From NCBI RefSeq assembly GCF_000263195.1, contig NC_018748.1:2852001-2916000 (forward strand): a stretch of DNA of 64,000 nt, written 5' to 3'. The translations under genes were made by a program, and so were the position numbers. Origin of the DNA: Emticicia oligotrophica DSM 17448 (GTDB lineage: Bacteria; Bacteroidota; Bacteroidia; Cytophagales; Spirosomataceae). The notes below the pieces were generated by a model. That model did no database searches and was not told the DNA's origin. It saw only the letters and a list, made by a program, of their open reading frames with translations. Shown piece after piece: positions 1 to 9,094 of this stretch (the first letter of the stretch is position 1; each line of letters begins with the position of its first letter).

Positions 1-2331
1 CCCCTACCTAAAACTAATCAGGTAGCTTCTACGAAGTCTAAAGAAGATATTTTTACTATTTCTTCTACAACTCCACCTCTTATAAGCACACCTTCAGTAG
101 CAGAATCTAAGCCAGAACCTGTTGCGTTGACAGTAGGTAATGTAGCGTTAAAAACTGCCGATTTAAAATTTGCTTTCGAAAATCAGATTTCAGAAGATTC
201 GCTCTCGCCTAAAGCTTTTTTAGAGCAGGTCATCAACGACCAAAGGATTATCGCCGATGCAAAAAAGAGAGGCTACGATACTACCGCATCATTCAAGCAA
301 GAAATAGAAGATTATCGAAGTACTTTAGCCGAAGCGTATTTAACCGATAGCACAACGATTAAAGCTCTACTAAAAGAAACTTATGAATGGATGAAAGAAG
401 AGGTTCGCGTAGCTCATATTATGTATCCTATTTCAGAGTTTGCCGAGCCTACAGATACTTTAGCAATTTATAATAAATTAGTTGATATTCGAAATAGAGC
501 TCTAACAGGAGAAGATTTCGACACTTTAGCTCAACAGTTTTCACAAGATAAAAAAACAAATAGTGTTGGTGGTGATTTGGGTTGGTTTAGAGCGATACGT
601 TTTCTGTACCCACTTGAGAAAGCAGCATATACTACTCCGGTTGGACAAATATCTATGCCAGTTCGAACAAAGGGAGGGTATCATATTGTGAAAGTTTTAG
701 GTCGCCGACCTTACAGTGGAAGTGTGTTAGTACAACATATATTAAAAACAGTTCAGCCCAATGCTATTGAGGCAGAAAGCCTTAAAGCAAAAAATACGCT
801 GGATTCATTAAGAGAAGTGATTGCCAAAGGAGGAATCTCTTTTGAAGATGCTTGTAAAAAATATTCTGATGATACACGCTACCGAAATTTTGGTGGTTTT
901 TTGCCAGTATTCGGAATTGGTGGTAGAGAAGAAGTATCATTTGAACAAGCGGCATTTGCTTTGCAAGAAGGAGAAGTATCAAAACCAGTACGTACTACAA
1001 TTGGCTGGCATTTGATAAAGCTTTCTAAAAAAATCCCAATGGAGTCTTTTGATGAAGCTCAGGTAAAGTTGAAAGATAAAATTGTGACAGACTCAAGGGG
1101 CGATGTAGTAAAAGAAAATACGCTCATCAAACTAAAAAAACAAATGAAGTTTGATGAAGACCAAGAGGTTGTTAAAAGAGCCATTACGGCCGCTGATACT
1201 AACATTTTGGTGAAAAAATGGGCTTATGCAGTTAATAATGAATTATTGAATAAACCAATATTCAACATTGGCTCAAAAGCATACAAAACTAAATTGTTTT
1301 TTGATTTTGCTGTTGACCATCAAACTTTCGAACGAATACCAACGGGCTATACTCCTACAATGGTTATGCGTAGTTTCTATAAAAAGTTTGTTGAAAATAC
1401 CGTAAAAGAATATGCCGAATCTCATTTAGAGGAATTGAATCCTGATTTTAAGATTTTGATGAATGAGTATTCCACAAGTCTTTTGAAAATGGAATTACTC
1501 AATGATTTAGTATATGAAAAGTCAACATCTGATACAACCGAACAACGCCTCTTTTACGAAAAAAATATTGTACGCTACCAGATGCCTGAACGAGTACAAG
1601 CTACTATTATTGCCTCGAAAGATGCTAAAGTGGTTTATCAGGTAAAAGAATTACTCGAAAAAGGTAAGCCCTATAACCTCAAAAGACTCTATCGTACGCC
1701 ATTATATTTTACAAAATCATCGAGCAATCTAACCCCTGACCACAAGCAGACTTTAGTTTATATCCTAGAAATTATGCGAAAAAATAAAGGATATGTGGTA
1801 GAAATAGGTGGGCATGCAGACCAACACGAAGAAGATAATATTTCGGCTGAACGTATAGAAAAAGCTAAGGCGTTCTTGGTGGCTAATGGCTTATCAATTG
1901 AAAGAATTATCGAAAACGACTACGTAAAAACCAAACCCTCGGGTGATAAATTTGATTGGTCTAAAAACCAAAGAGTTACTTTTGCTTTTTATAGTAATTC
2001 ACAAAAAGATGTAGAAAAAATATTTAATGCTAAAGAAGCAAATACAGTAAGCATTGAAGAGGGATATTTTAAACACGGCGATAATAAGTTTATTGATTTA
2101 GTACAGTGGGTTGTAGGAAGGCACTCAGTAGCAAAAGATGGGCAGTTTGCTGATGTGATTATCGAACAAGTAGAGCCAGCAAGAAGCAAAACACTAAGAG
2201 AATGTAGAGGACAAGTGTTGGTGGATTATCAAAAATATCTTGAAAATCAATTTAAAACAGACTTGATTAATAAATATCCTGTAAATTTGAATCAAGAAGA
2301 GATTGATAAAGCCTTAGGTATAAAAAAATAA
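1..2331 (+). CDS. Parvulin-type peptidyl-prolyl isomerase with internal OmpA-like segment (5' partial)
   Basis: The reading frame is open to the left edge, so the start lies outside the window; an apparent TTG start at 127 is internal. Two PPIC/rotamase domains are visible. The first spans about nt 400-714 (VRVAHIM, then GGDLGWF and GGYHIVKV); the second spans about nt 721-1040 (VLVQHIL, FGGFLPVF, GWHLIKL). Family knowledge makes this a periplasmic foldase for outer-membrane proteins. About nt 1729-1998 reads like an OmpA C-terminal peptidoglycan-binding domain: VEIGGHAD, then SAER-EKAKAFL, then NQRVTFAFY, matching the family's GHTD, LSxxRA and NRRV motifs. A further stretch of about 110 residues follows it. 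SurA-like and MoxR genes lie downstream on the same strand, 85 and 94 bp apart, so co-transcription is likely. The PPIase call is firm; the OmpA call is inferred from motifs. Confidence 0.88.
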   Translation, partial: PLPKTNQVASTKSKEDIFTISSTTPPLISTPSVAESKPEPVALTVGNVALKTADLKFAFENQISEDSLSPKAFLEQVINDQRIIADAKKRGYDTTASFKQEIEDYRSTLAEAYLTDSTTIKALLKETYEWMKEEVRVAHIMYPISEFAEPTDTLAIYNKLVDIRNRALTGEDFDTLAQQFSQDKKTNSVGGDLGWFRAIRFLYPLEKAAYTTPVGQISMPVRTKGGYHIVKVLGRRPYSGSVLVQHILKTVQPNAIEAESLKAKNTLDSLREVIAKGGISFEDACKKYSDDTRYRNFGGFLPVFGIGGREEVSFEQAAFALQEGEVSKPVRTTIGWHLIKLSKKIPMESFDEAQVKLKDKIVTDSRGDVVKENTLIKLKKQMKFDEDQEVVKRAITAADTNILVKKWAYAVNNELLNKPIFNIGSKAYKTKLFFDFAVDHQTFERIPTGYTPTMVMRSFYKKFVENTVKEYAESHLEELNPDFKILMNEYSTSLLKMELLNDLVYEKSTSDTTEQRLFYEKNIVRYQMPERVQATIIASKDAKVVYQVKELLEKGKPYNLKRLYRTPLYFTKSSSNLTPDHKQTLVYILEIMRKNKGYVVEIGGHADQHEEDNISAERIEKAKAFLVANGLSIERIIENDYVKTKPSGDKFDWSKNQRVTFAFYSNSQKDVEKIFNAKEANTVSIEEGYFKHGDNKFIDLVQWVVGRHSVAKDGQFADVIIEQVEPARSKTLRECRGQVLVDYQKYLENQFKTDLINKYPVNLNQEEIDKALGIKK

Positions 2332-2416
2332 ACTTTAGTAGAGATATAGCCTAAGTGCCATTAATTACGTTTACAAAAGAACAATAGTAGAAATTATAAG
2401 TATTCAAATAAATAAA

Positions 2417-3763
2417 ATGTTTAAGAAATTATTCCTTTTGGTTTGTCTGCCAATATTGGCATTTTCCCAAAGTGCACCTATCAATATTGACAGAATTGTT
2501 GCAAAAGTTGACAACTACATCATCCTACGTTCAGAAGTTGAGCAGCTTTATATTAGAGGCCAGCAACAGCAACAACCAGTAAGTAAATGCCAAGCTCTAG
2601 AGAGTATGGTTGTTAATAAACTTTTGGTTGCGAAAGCAGAAATAGACTCTGTTTTAGTTGAAGATAAAGAAGTTGAAGCTCAGCTTACAGCCCGTATGCA
2701 ACAAATGGTGCAGTTGTACGGAAACGAGAAAAATATTATCGAACAATTCGGTAAATCGCTTGAAACACTCAAAAGTGAGGTACGCTCACAAGTGAAAGAG
2801 CAACTTACTGCCCAAAAAATGCAGGGAAAGATTACGGAAGACCTTAAGATTACTCCGAATGAAGTAAGAAGGTTCTTCAATCGTATTCCTAAAGACAGTA
2901 TCCCCGAAATACCTACCGAAGTAGAACTGGCACATATTGTGCGTTTGGCTAAGGTAACGAAAGCTCAAAAAGATGAGTTATCCGAACGTCTCCTCGATTA
3001 TAAACGTAGAGTTTTGGCCGGAGAAAAATTTGAAGACCTAGCCAAAGAATATTCTGAAGACCCAGGTTCTCGTCAATTTGGTGGTGATTTATCTTGGGCT
3101 AAACGTGGGCAAATGGTACCGCAATTCGAGGCAGTAGCAATGAAACTTAAACCCAACGAAATTTCAGATGTAGTAGAGTCAGATTTTGGTTTACACCTCA
3201 TTCAAACGCTTGAAGTTCGTGGACAAGAATACCATGCTCGCCATATTTTGTTAAGACCAGATTATAATAGATTAGATATCACTGATGCTAAAAAGTTTCT
3301 TGATAGTATCAGAACTGAAATTGTAAAAGATAGTATCAAGTTTGAAAAAGCTGCCAAAGAGTTTTCTGAAGATAAGCAAACTCAAGATGGAGGTGGTATA
3401 TTACTTGACCCTCAAAGTGGTTCAAGCAAAATGGCTCTTGATGAGAGCATGGAACCTACGCTTTACTTTACGATTGATACCATGAAAGTTGGCACGATTA
3501 CTGTTCCGCTACCTTACAGAAGCGAAGATGGTAAAACTGGCGTAAGAATCATTTATTATAAAGCTAAACATGCTCCACATAAAGCAAGCCTGAATGAGGA
3601 TTTTGAGCGATTAAAGGAGTTTGCTATAATGGAAAAAAGAAATGTTGAGATTGAAAAATGGTTCAAAAAGGCTACAGCCGATGTATATATTAAGATTGAC
3701 CCTGAGTTTGAATCTTGTAACATTTTTGGCAAAGACCGAATTAGTGGAGGGGTACAATATTAA
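2417..3763 (+). CDS. surA: SurA-like periplasmic peptidyl-prolyl isomerase
   Basis: This 448-residue protein begins with a signal peptide (hydrophobic core at residues 5-15, probable cleavage after AFS). A SurA N-terminal chaperone-like region follows at about 20-160 (INIDRIVAKVDNYIILRSEVE is the typical opening). Parvulin domain 1 lies at about 168-268 (VELAHIV, FGGDLSWAKRGQMVPQFE, FGLHLIQ) and a more divergent domain 2 from about 271 (YHARHILLR). It should act in the periplasm on unfolded outer-membrane proteins. The order PPIase, SurA, MoxR on one strand suggests an operon. The ATG start is supported by the intact signal peptide. SurA is the closest functional analogue, but orthology with the E. 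coli protein is inferred. Confidence 0.88.
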   Translation: MFKKLFLLVCLPILAFSQSAPINIDRIVAKVDNYIILRSEVEQLYIRGQQQQQPVSKCQALESMVVNKLLVAKAEIDSVLVEDKEVEAQLTARMQQMVQLYGNEKNIIEQFGKSLETLKSEVRSQVKEQLTAQKMQGKITEDLKITPNEVRRFFNRIPKDSIPEIPTEVELAHIVRLAKVTKAQKDELSERLLDYKRRVLAGEKFEDLAKEYSEDPGSRQFGGDLSWAKRGQMVPQFEAVAMKLKPNEISDVVESDFGLHLIQTLEVRGQEYHARHILLRPDYNRLDITDAKKFLDSIRTEIVKDSIKFEKAAKEFSEDKQTQDGGGILLDPQSGSSKMALDESMEPTLYFTIDTMKVGTITVPLPYRSEDGKTGVRIIYYKAKHAPHKASLNEDFERLKEFAIMEKRNVEIEKWFKKATADVYIKIDPEFESCNIFGKDRISGGVQY

Positions 3764-3857
3764 ATAGTGATAAAAACTGAAAATGTAGCGTTTGAATAAA
3801 TAATTTTTCTATTACTAAATCACATATTACATACATCCTAACTCATATCTAAAATAG

Positions 3858-4829
3858 ATGAGCAAAGTTACATTTACTTCTGACGTAGAAGCAGCTGATG
3901 CCCTAAAAGTGGCGTTTAATCAATTACAAAATGAAATTGGGCAGGTGATTGTTGGACAAGATGAAACTGTTCGTCTGCTACTCACTGCCATCTTTTGTCA
4001 AGGTCACTGCTTATTGGTTGGAGTGCCAGGTTTGGCAAAGACTTTATTGATTCATACTATGGCATCGGCTTTGGATTTAGATTTTAACCGAATCCAGTTT
4101 ACGCCCGATTTAATGCCTTCTGATATTTTAGGTTCGGAAACGCTTGATAATGACCGTAATTTCCGATTTATCAAGGGCCCCGTTTTTGCCAATATCGTAT
4201 TGGCCGATGAGATTAACCGTACACCACCTAAAACACAATCTGCTTTGCTTGAAGCCATGCAAGAGTTTGCCGTTACGGTAGGCGGAAAGAAACATGGTAT
4301 TGGCCGCCCTTTTTTCGTTTTGGCTACTCAAAATCCAATCGAACAAGAAGGAACTTACCCTTTACCAGAAGCACAGCTCGACCGTTTTATGTTTATGGTT
4401 ACCCTTGATTATCCGTCTTACAAACAAGAGCTTGATATTGTTAAGAATACCACTTCCGACCGCAAAACGACAGTAAATAAAGTTCTTTCGGCCGAAGAAA
4501 TACTTTATTTTCAACAATTAGTACGTCGTGTACCAGTACCTGATAATGTAGTAGAATATGCAGTTGCATTGGTTCATAAAACTCGTCCGACATCGGAAAT
4601 GGCTTCAGCTGATACTAAAAAATATTTAGAGTGGGGTGCTGGGCCAAGAGCTTCTCAAAATCTAATTTTGGGGGCGAAATGTAATGCTCTTATCAATGGT
4701 AAATACTCGCCAGACATTGAAGATGTGAAGGCTGTGGCAGTTTCAGTATTACGTCATCGTATCGTAAGAAATTTCAAAGCAGAAGCTGAGAATGTTTCTG
4801 TAGAAGATATTATCAAGAATATGTTGTAA
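3858..4829 (+). CDS. MoxR-family AAA+ ATPase
   Basis: The protein has 323 residues, the usual length for MoxR ATPases. Walker A is GVPGLAKT (residues 55-62) and Walker B is IVLADEIN (113-120), followed by RTPPKTQSALLEAMQE, a hallmark of the family. The sensor region ATQNPIEQEGTYPLPEAQLDRF is also intact. MoxR proteins are cytoplasmic chaperone-like ATPases that usually work with VWA-domain and DUF58 proteins, often in envelope stress or maturation. No VWA or DUF58 partner is adjacent here. Instead it follows two PPIase genes on the same strand and is closed by an intrinsic terminator, so a link to envelope biogenesis is plausible. The exact role is unknown. Confidence 0.92.
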   Translation: MSKVTFTSDVEAADALKVAFNQLQNEIGQVIVGQDETVRLLLTAIFCQGHCLLVGVPGLAKTLLIHTMASALDLDFNRIQFTPDLMPSDILGSETLDNDRNFRFIKGPVFANIVLADEINRTPPKTQSALLEAMQEFAVTVGGKKHGIGRPFFVLATQNPIEQEGTYPLPEAQLDRFMFMVTLDYPSYKQELDIVKNTTSDRKTTVNKVLSAEEILYFQQLVRRVPVPDNVVEYAVALVHKTRPTSEMASADTKKYLEWGAGPRASQNLILGAKCNALINGKYSPDIEDVKAVAVSVLRHRIVRNFKAEAENVSVEDIIKNML

Positions 4830-4847
4830 AAAATTAGATATTTCAAT

Positions 4848-4886
4848 AAAAAAAGGCTCAAAAGTGTAAACTTTGAGCCTTTTTTA
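4848..4886. terminator. Bidirectional intrinsic terminator
   Basis: Arms AAAAAGGCTCAAA and TTTGAGCCTTTTT enclose a short loop, with A- and T-runs on both sides. It lies between the convergent moxR (+) and ppx (-) genes and can stop transcription from either side. Confidence 0.85.
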
Positions 4887-4905
4887 TTGGATATATTACT
4901 TAACA

Positions 4906-5787
4906 TTATTCTTCATTCATCAAAGTTTCATACACTAACATCAGAATTCCATCTTTTAATCCTAAGTCGGGTACCATAATTTCGTTGGCTCCTGCCCATT
5001 TCATTACCGAAATATAAATATCTGATGCTGGAACGATTACATCGGCACGGTCGGCATTGAGTTGAAGTCTATTAATTCGTTCTTCAAGACTAAACTTTTC
5101 AATAAAGTTTCTCATTTTCTCTAAATCTTTCAACGAAGCTTTATTATCTTTTTTCCCTTCAATCATATTAAAGAGTTTTGAGACATTCCCACCTGTTCCA
5201 ACGGCAATCACTTCTTCTCCTTTAGGTATATTTTCATTGACCCAAACCTGCATTTTTTTCCAAACATCTGGTGCTTCTTTGTGCTCAAGCAATCGAACCG
5301 AACCAATTTTAAAAGATTTGGCTGTGACTTTCTTATGCCCTTTATAGATATTTAGTTCTGTACTTCCACCACCTACATCTATGTGTAGATAAGTCTTATC
5401 GTCATCTAATACCGTAACGATTACATTATTAATGAGTTCTGCTTCTTGCTCACCTTCAATGAGGTGTATTTCCATGCCCAATTCATTAAAAATTCGCTCC
5501 ACAATACTTGCTCCATTTTCAGCTTCACGCATGGCACTTGTCGCACAAATCATGTAGGCATCAACTTCATGAAGTTCCATCAATAACTGATAAGCCTGTA
5601 AGAGTTTTTTGATTCGAGCTTCGCTGGCGTGAGAAATACTCCCTGTGTTGAATACATCCATACCCAAGCGGAGAGCAAAGCGAACATACTCAACTTTTTT
5701 GAAGCTAATTTTATTTTTATTAGTTAATACCGACGAAATCTGCATTCGTGCAGCATTAGAGCCTATATCAATGGCAGCGATTTTCAT
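4906..5787 (-). CDS. Ppx/GppA-family phosphatase (exopolyphosphatase-like)
   Basis: This 293-residue protein starts KIAAIDIGSNAARM, the phosphate-1 motif of the Ppx/GppA branch of the ASKHA (actin/Hsp70) fold. A second phosphate motif, HIDVGGGSTELN, is at about residues 138-149, and AVGTGGNVSKL lies further on. Family members hydrolyse polyphosphate or pppGpp in the cytoplasm. The length matches the short single-domain form common in Bacteroidota and lacks the C-terminal HD-like domain of E. coli Ppx. A -7-like element sits about 50 bp upstream. Whether polyphosphate or pppGpp is the substrate cannot be read from the sequence. Confidence 0.88.
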   Translation of the reverse strand: MKIAAIDIGSNAARMQISSVLTNKNKISFKKVEYVRFALRLGMDVFNTGSISHASEARIKKLLQAYQLLMELHEVDAYMICATSAMREAENGASIVERIFNELGMEIHLIEGEQEAELINNVIVTVLDDDKTYLHIDVGGGSTELNIYKGHKKVTAKSFKIGSVRLLEHKEAPDVWKKMQVWVNENIPKGEEVIAVGTGGNVSKLFNMIEGKKDNKASLKDLEKMRNFIEKFSLEERINRLQLNADRADVIVPASDIYISVMKWAGANEIMVPDLGLKDGILMLVYETLMNEE

Positions 5788-5836
5788 AACTCCCTACCCC
5801 AAAAGGGGAGTTTTTGGTTTAAAGTTTAATGATTTG

Positions 5837-5844
5837 CAAAAGTA
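5837..5844 (-). promoter_or_regulatory. Putative -7 promoter element for ppx
   Basis: Read on the minus strand this is TACTTTTG, matching the Bacteroidota -7 consensus TAnnTTTG, about 50 bp before the ppx start. No clear -33 element is seen, so support is weak. Confidence 0.35.
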
Positions 5845-5874
5845 ATGATTTCATATTAAAATAAGGAGAGAAAT

Positions 5875-5908
5875 AAAAAAGGTACTGTAATTTCCCACAG
5901 TACCTTTT
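5875..5908 (-). terminator. Intrinsic terminator after the sodium:solute symporter gene
   Basis: Perfect 8-bp stem GGTACTGT/ACAGTACC around an 8-nt loop. On the minus strand it is followed by a run of T, and it begins about 24 bp past the symporter stop codon. Confidence 0.8.
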
Positions 5909-5931
5909 AAGAAATCTTTTATGATAGTCTC

Positions 5932-7551
5932 TTACCAGAAGTATGTATAAAGGAATACAATTGTGAGTATCACAATTGTTGCCCCAATTGCAAAGCTTTT
6001 TGAGGTTTTAAACATTGCTGTATCAATTTCCAATCCTTTATTTTCACTCGGTAGAGCCAAGCCTAAGACAAACATTACTGCTACACAAATAACAAATACC
6101 CATCCCATACGGTCAAGGAAAGGAACTGTTGTCCAATCTGCACCTGGTAGCCAGTTATTGTGCATTGAAAGAGCAATCAAGAAACCACCTACAATAGCGA
6201 AAAATGCACCCGCTGAGTTGGTTTTTTTCCAGAAAAAGCCCATAATAAATGTAGCGAAAATACCCGGAGAAAGTAGTCCTGTCATTTCTTGGATAAACTG
6301 GAAACCACCTTTCTTTTCGATTCCCATGAATGGAGAGATAACAATAGCCAAAATCATCGAAATAACGATAACTATTCGACCAATGACAACCAATTTTTTC
6401 TCGCTCATATCTTTAGCAAAGTATGGGCGGAAAACATCAAGTGTGAAAATGGTAGAAATACTATTGGCTTTACCTGCCAAGGAGGCAACAACTGCTGCTG
6501 TAAGTGCTGCAAAAGAAAGCCCCTTCAAACCAACAGGCAAAAGGTTTAATAATACTGGATAAGCACGGTCTTGGTTGAATGTACCATCAGCTCCGAGCAT
6601 TTCTTGTTGGAACATGCCTTTTTGGTATAAAGCATAAGCAGCAATACCCGGTAAAGTCACAATTACAGGCATCAATAATTTCAAGAACGCCGCAAACAAC
6701 AAACCATTACGAGCGGTATTGAGGTCGGCACCAAGGGCACGTTGTGTAATGTATTGATTACATCCCCAATAATTAAGATTTACAATCCACATACCACCAA
6801 AAAGAACAGTTAAGCCCGGAAGCGACATATAGTTTGGATTTCCTTTTGGATAAATCATGTGGAAGTGGTCATCGTGGTTCTGAGTCATTAACTTAAAGCC
6901 AGTTGCCAAACCTTCCATGCCATATTTTTCAGAAACGAGCGTTACGGCCAAATACGTAGCTGCCAAGCCGCCAATTACCAAGAAAAATACTTGAATTACA
7001 TCTGTAAAACCAATTACTTTCATACCTCCAATGGTGATAATAATGGCGAAAACGGCCAAGAATACCATACAAGTATAAAAATCTAAGCCCGAAATACCCG
7101 AAACGGCTAATGCCCCTAAGTATAAAATTGAGGTTAGATTTACCATGATATAAAGCAATAACCAAAAAATAGCCATAATCAAACTCACAGTTTTGTTGTA
7201 GCGTTGGCTTAAAAACTGTGGCATGGTTGAAATATTATTTTTCAAGTAAATAGGCATGAAAAATACTGCAACAATGATGAGTGTAGCGGCAGCCATCCAT
7301 TCGTAGGTTGAGATACCTAATCCCATCGAAAATCCATTGCCCGACATTCCAATCATTTGCTCGGCTGAAATATTCGAGGCAATCAAAGAGGCTCCAATTG
7401 CCCACCAAGTTAGGGAGCCCTCTGCTAAGAAAAAGTCTTTAGTAGAAGTTTGTGCTGATTTCTTTTTGTTATAAATCCAGTAGCCATAGCCTGCTACTAT
7501 AATAAAATAGAAGAGAAAAACTAAGTAGTCAAGTGTTTGAAGTTTTTGCAT
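5932..7551 (-). CDS. Sodium:solute symporter (SSS/SGLT family)
   Basis: The 539-residue polytopic membrane protein has about 14 hydrophobic segments. Family features include an N-terminal LDYLVFLFYFIIVAGYGYW helix, the SASNISAEQMIGMSG-type sodium-site region in the second helix (IASNISAEQ), and GMKVIGFTDVIQVFFL. It resembles the SGLT sugar branch more than the proline or pantothenate branches. It would import a sugar or related solute with sodium across the inner membrane. The gene stands alone between an intrinsic terminator and the divergent histidine kinase gene, so the substrate cannot be inferred from context. Length and topology are normal. Confidence 0.88.
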   Translation of the reverse strand: MQKLQTLDYLVFLFYFIIVAGYGYWIYNKKKSAQTSTKDFFLAEGSLTWWAIGASLIASNISAEQMIGMSGNGFSMGLGISTYEWMAAATLIIVAVFFMPIYLKNNISTMPQFLSQRYNKTVSLIMAIFWLLLYIMVNLTSILYLGALAVSGISGLDFYTCMVFLAVFAIIITIGGMKVIGFTDVIQVFFLVIGGLAATYLAVTLVSEKYGMEGLATGFKLMTQNHDDHFHMIYPKGNPNYMSLPGLTVLFGGMWIVNLNYWGCNQYITQRALGADLNTARNGLLFAAFLKLLMPVIVTLPGIAAYALYQKGMFQQEMLGADGTFNQDRAYPVLLNLLPVGLKGLSFAALTAAVVASLAGKANSISTIFTLDVFRPYFAKDMSEKKLVVIGRIVIVISMILAIVISPFMGIEKKGGFQFIQEMTGLLSPGIFATFIMGFFWKKTNSAGAFFAIVGGFLIALSMHNNWLPGADWTTVPFLDRMGWVFVICVAVMFVLGLALPSENKGLEIDTAMFKTSKSFAIGATIVILTIVFLYTYFW

Positions 7552-7599
7552 TTTGCTCAGGGTTAATTAATAAGTGTCAAAGTAACATTTCAATCGTTG

Positions 7600-7627
7600 T
7601 TTGTAACAAATTACGATATAAAATTTG
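7600..7627 (+). promoter_or_regulatory. Putative promoter for the two-component system
   Basis: TTTG at 7600-7603 and a near -7 match ending in TTTG at 7624-7627 are spaced roughly as in Bacteroidota promoters. The -7 has one extra base relative to TAnnTTTG. If it is real, translation cannot begin at the TTG at 7625, which favours the start at 7766. Confidence 0.3.
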
Positions 7628-7765
7628 CTTTTTCAAAGAAAAACTAAGGTTTTTAGAAGAGAGTGGCCCTATTTTAAAAAAATACCAAATACTCATTTAC
7701 AATTGATAGTTTTTTTTTGTAAGTGGGTGATATTTTTCATATTTTTACGAAAAAACCGTCCCGTT

Positions 7766-9022
7766 TTGAATAGGAATACAATCAGATTACTGGTTTTACT
7801 TGGTACGCTTTCGATTACGGGAATTATTGCTGTGCAGGCTTACTGGGTAAAACGTGCTTTCGACTTAAAAGAACAACAATTTCGTCAAACAGTCATGATT
7901 TCGCTGCGTAACGTGGCGAACAGAATTTCTACGCTTTACAAACTCTCAAAATTTGATAATCCAGTCTCTCAACTTTCTTCTGATTATTATGTTTGTAATC
8001 TCAGAATACCACTTGATGCGGATGTCTTGGAGCATTATTTGAAAGAAGAATTTCGGAAACAAAATCTAAATACACCTTTTGAGTACGGCATATATGACTG
8101 TGAGAGCGAGAAAATTGTTTATGGCTCTTATATTGATGCTAACTTCGAAGAAAATAAAGTTTCCTCAAAGCCATTACCTAAAACAGATAAATATCTCAAT
8201 TATTTTGGTGTTCGTTTCCCATCCAAAACGAGTTATTTAGCCAGTAAACTTGATATTTGGCTTATTTCTTCGTTAATCACGCTAATCGTAACTGTTTTCT
8301 TTGGGTATTCGATGTTTGTTATTTTGCAACAAAAACGCTTGAGTGAAGTCCAGCGAGATTTTGTAAATAACATGACTCATGAGTTTCAAACACCTATATC
8401 CACAATTAAAATTGCTACAGATGTTTTGAGTCAGCCTAAAATATTTGAGCAACCTGAACGTTTTAAAAAATACGTACAGATAATTAGGCAGGAAAATAGT
8501 CGATTGAAAACCCAAGTAGAATCGGTGTTGAATACTGCTCGACTAGAACGAGGAAAGTTTGAGTTAAATATACAGTTGCAAGAAATTCATGGGTTAATTT
8601 ATGAAGTAACTGAAGGAACGCAAGCAGAATTGGAAGAAGGATTGAAAATGGAATTTAATGCTGTTCGCTCTAGTATTTATGCCGACCGTACGCAATTAGT
8701 GAGCTTGATAAGAAATTTACTTGAAAACGCTATAAAATATTCCTCTAAACCTCCAAATATTACGATTCGTACCGAAAATACAACGGAAGGTTTGGTCTTG
8801 TCGGTTATTGATAAAGGAATAGGTATTCCGAAGGAAAGTATTGATAAAATCTTTAAAAAATTCTACCGTGTACCTACTGGAAATTTGCACAATGTAAAAG
8901 GATTTGGCTTGGGTTTGAGCTATGTCAATGAAATTGCTAAGGCTCACAAATGGCAACTTAAAGTTGAAAGTGAAGTAGGGAAGGGAAGTATCTTTAGTGT
9001 AATTATAAAGCAAGAAAGTTAG
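7766..9022 (+). CDS. Sensor histidine kinase
   Basis: I place the start at the TTG at 7766, which gives 418 residues and a normal N-terminus just before the first membrane helix (6-27). The frame extends to 7625, but that stretch looks like promoter DNA. A periplasmic sensor region of about 135 residues is followed by a second helix (164-187). The HisKA H-box is NNMTHEFQTP with phosphoacceptor H205. The HATPase has an N-box (NLLENAIKYS, 318-327), a G1 box (DKGIGIP, 349-355) and a G2 box (GFGLGL, 379-384). It autophosphorylates and passes the phosphate to the response regulator encoded 72 bp downstream. The sensed signal is unknown, as the sensor region matches nothing I recognise. Confidence 0.9.
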   Translation: MNRNTIRLLVLLGTLSITGIIAVQAYWVKRAFDLKEQQFRQTVMISLRNVANRISTLYKLSKFDNPVSQLSSDYYVCNLRIPLDADVLEHYLKEEFRKQNLNTPFEYGIYDCESEKIVYGSYIDANFEENKVSSKPLPKTDKYLNYFGVRFPSKTSYLASKLDIWLISSLITLIVTVFFGYSMFVILQQKRLSEVQRDFVNNMTHEFQTPISTIKIATDVLSQPKIFEQPERFKKYVQIIRQENSRLKTQVESVLNTARLERGKFELNIQLQEIHGLIYEVTEGTQAELEEGLKMEFNAVRSSIYADRTQLVSLIRNLLENAIKYSSKPPNITIRTENTTEGLVLSVIDKGIGIPKESIDKIFKKFYRVPTGNLHNVKGFGLGLSYVNEIAKAHKWQLKVESEVGKGSIFSVIIKQES

Positions 9023-9094
9023 TAAATTACTAATTGAATATAATAGATAAAACTATCTATTTCATTGACTGTGAACCCAATCTGTTGACTAAAA

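Noticed and set aside
5963-6562. 199-codon frame opposite the sodium:solute symporter gene
   Set aside because: It is antisense to a well-conserved transporter, has no recognisable domain, and looks like a shadow of the hydrophobic coding strand.
7625-7765. N-terminal extension of the histidine kinase frame from a TTG
   Set aside because: It overlaps a promoter-like sequence and would add a basic, aromatic-rich leader before a normal first membrane helix; the start at 7766 is preferred.
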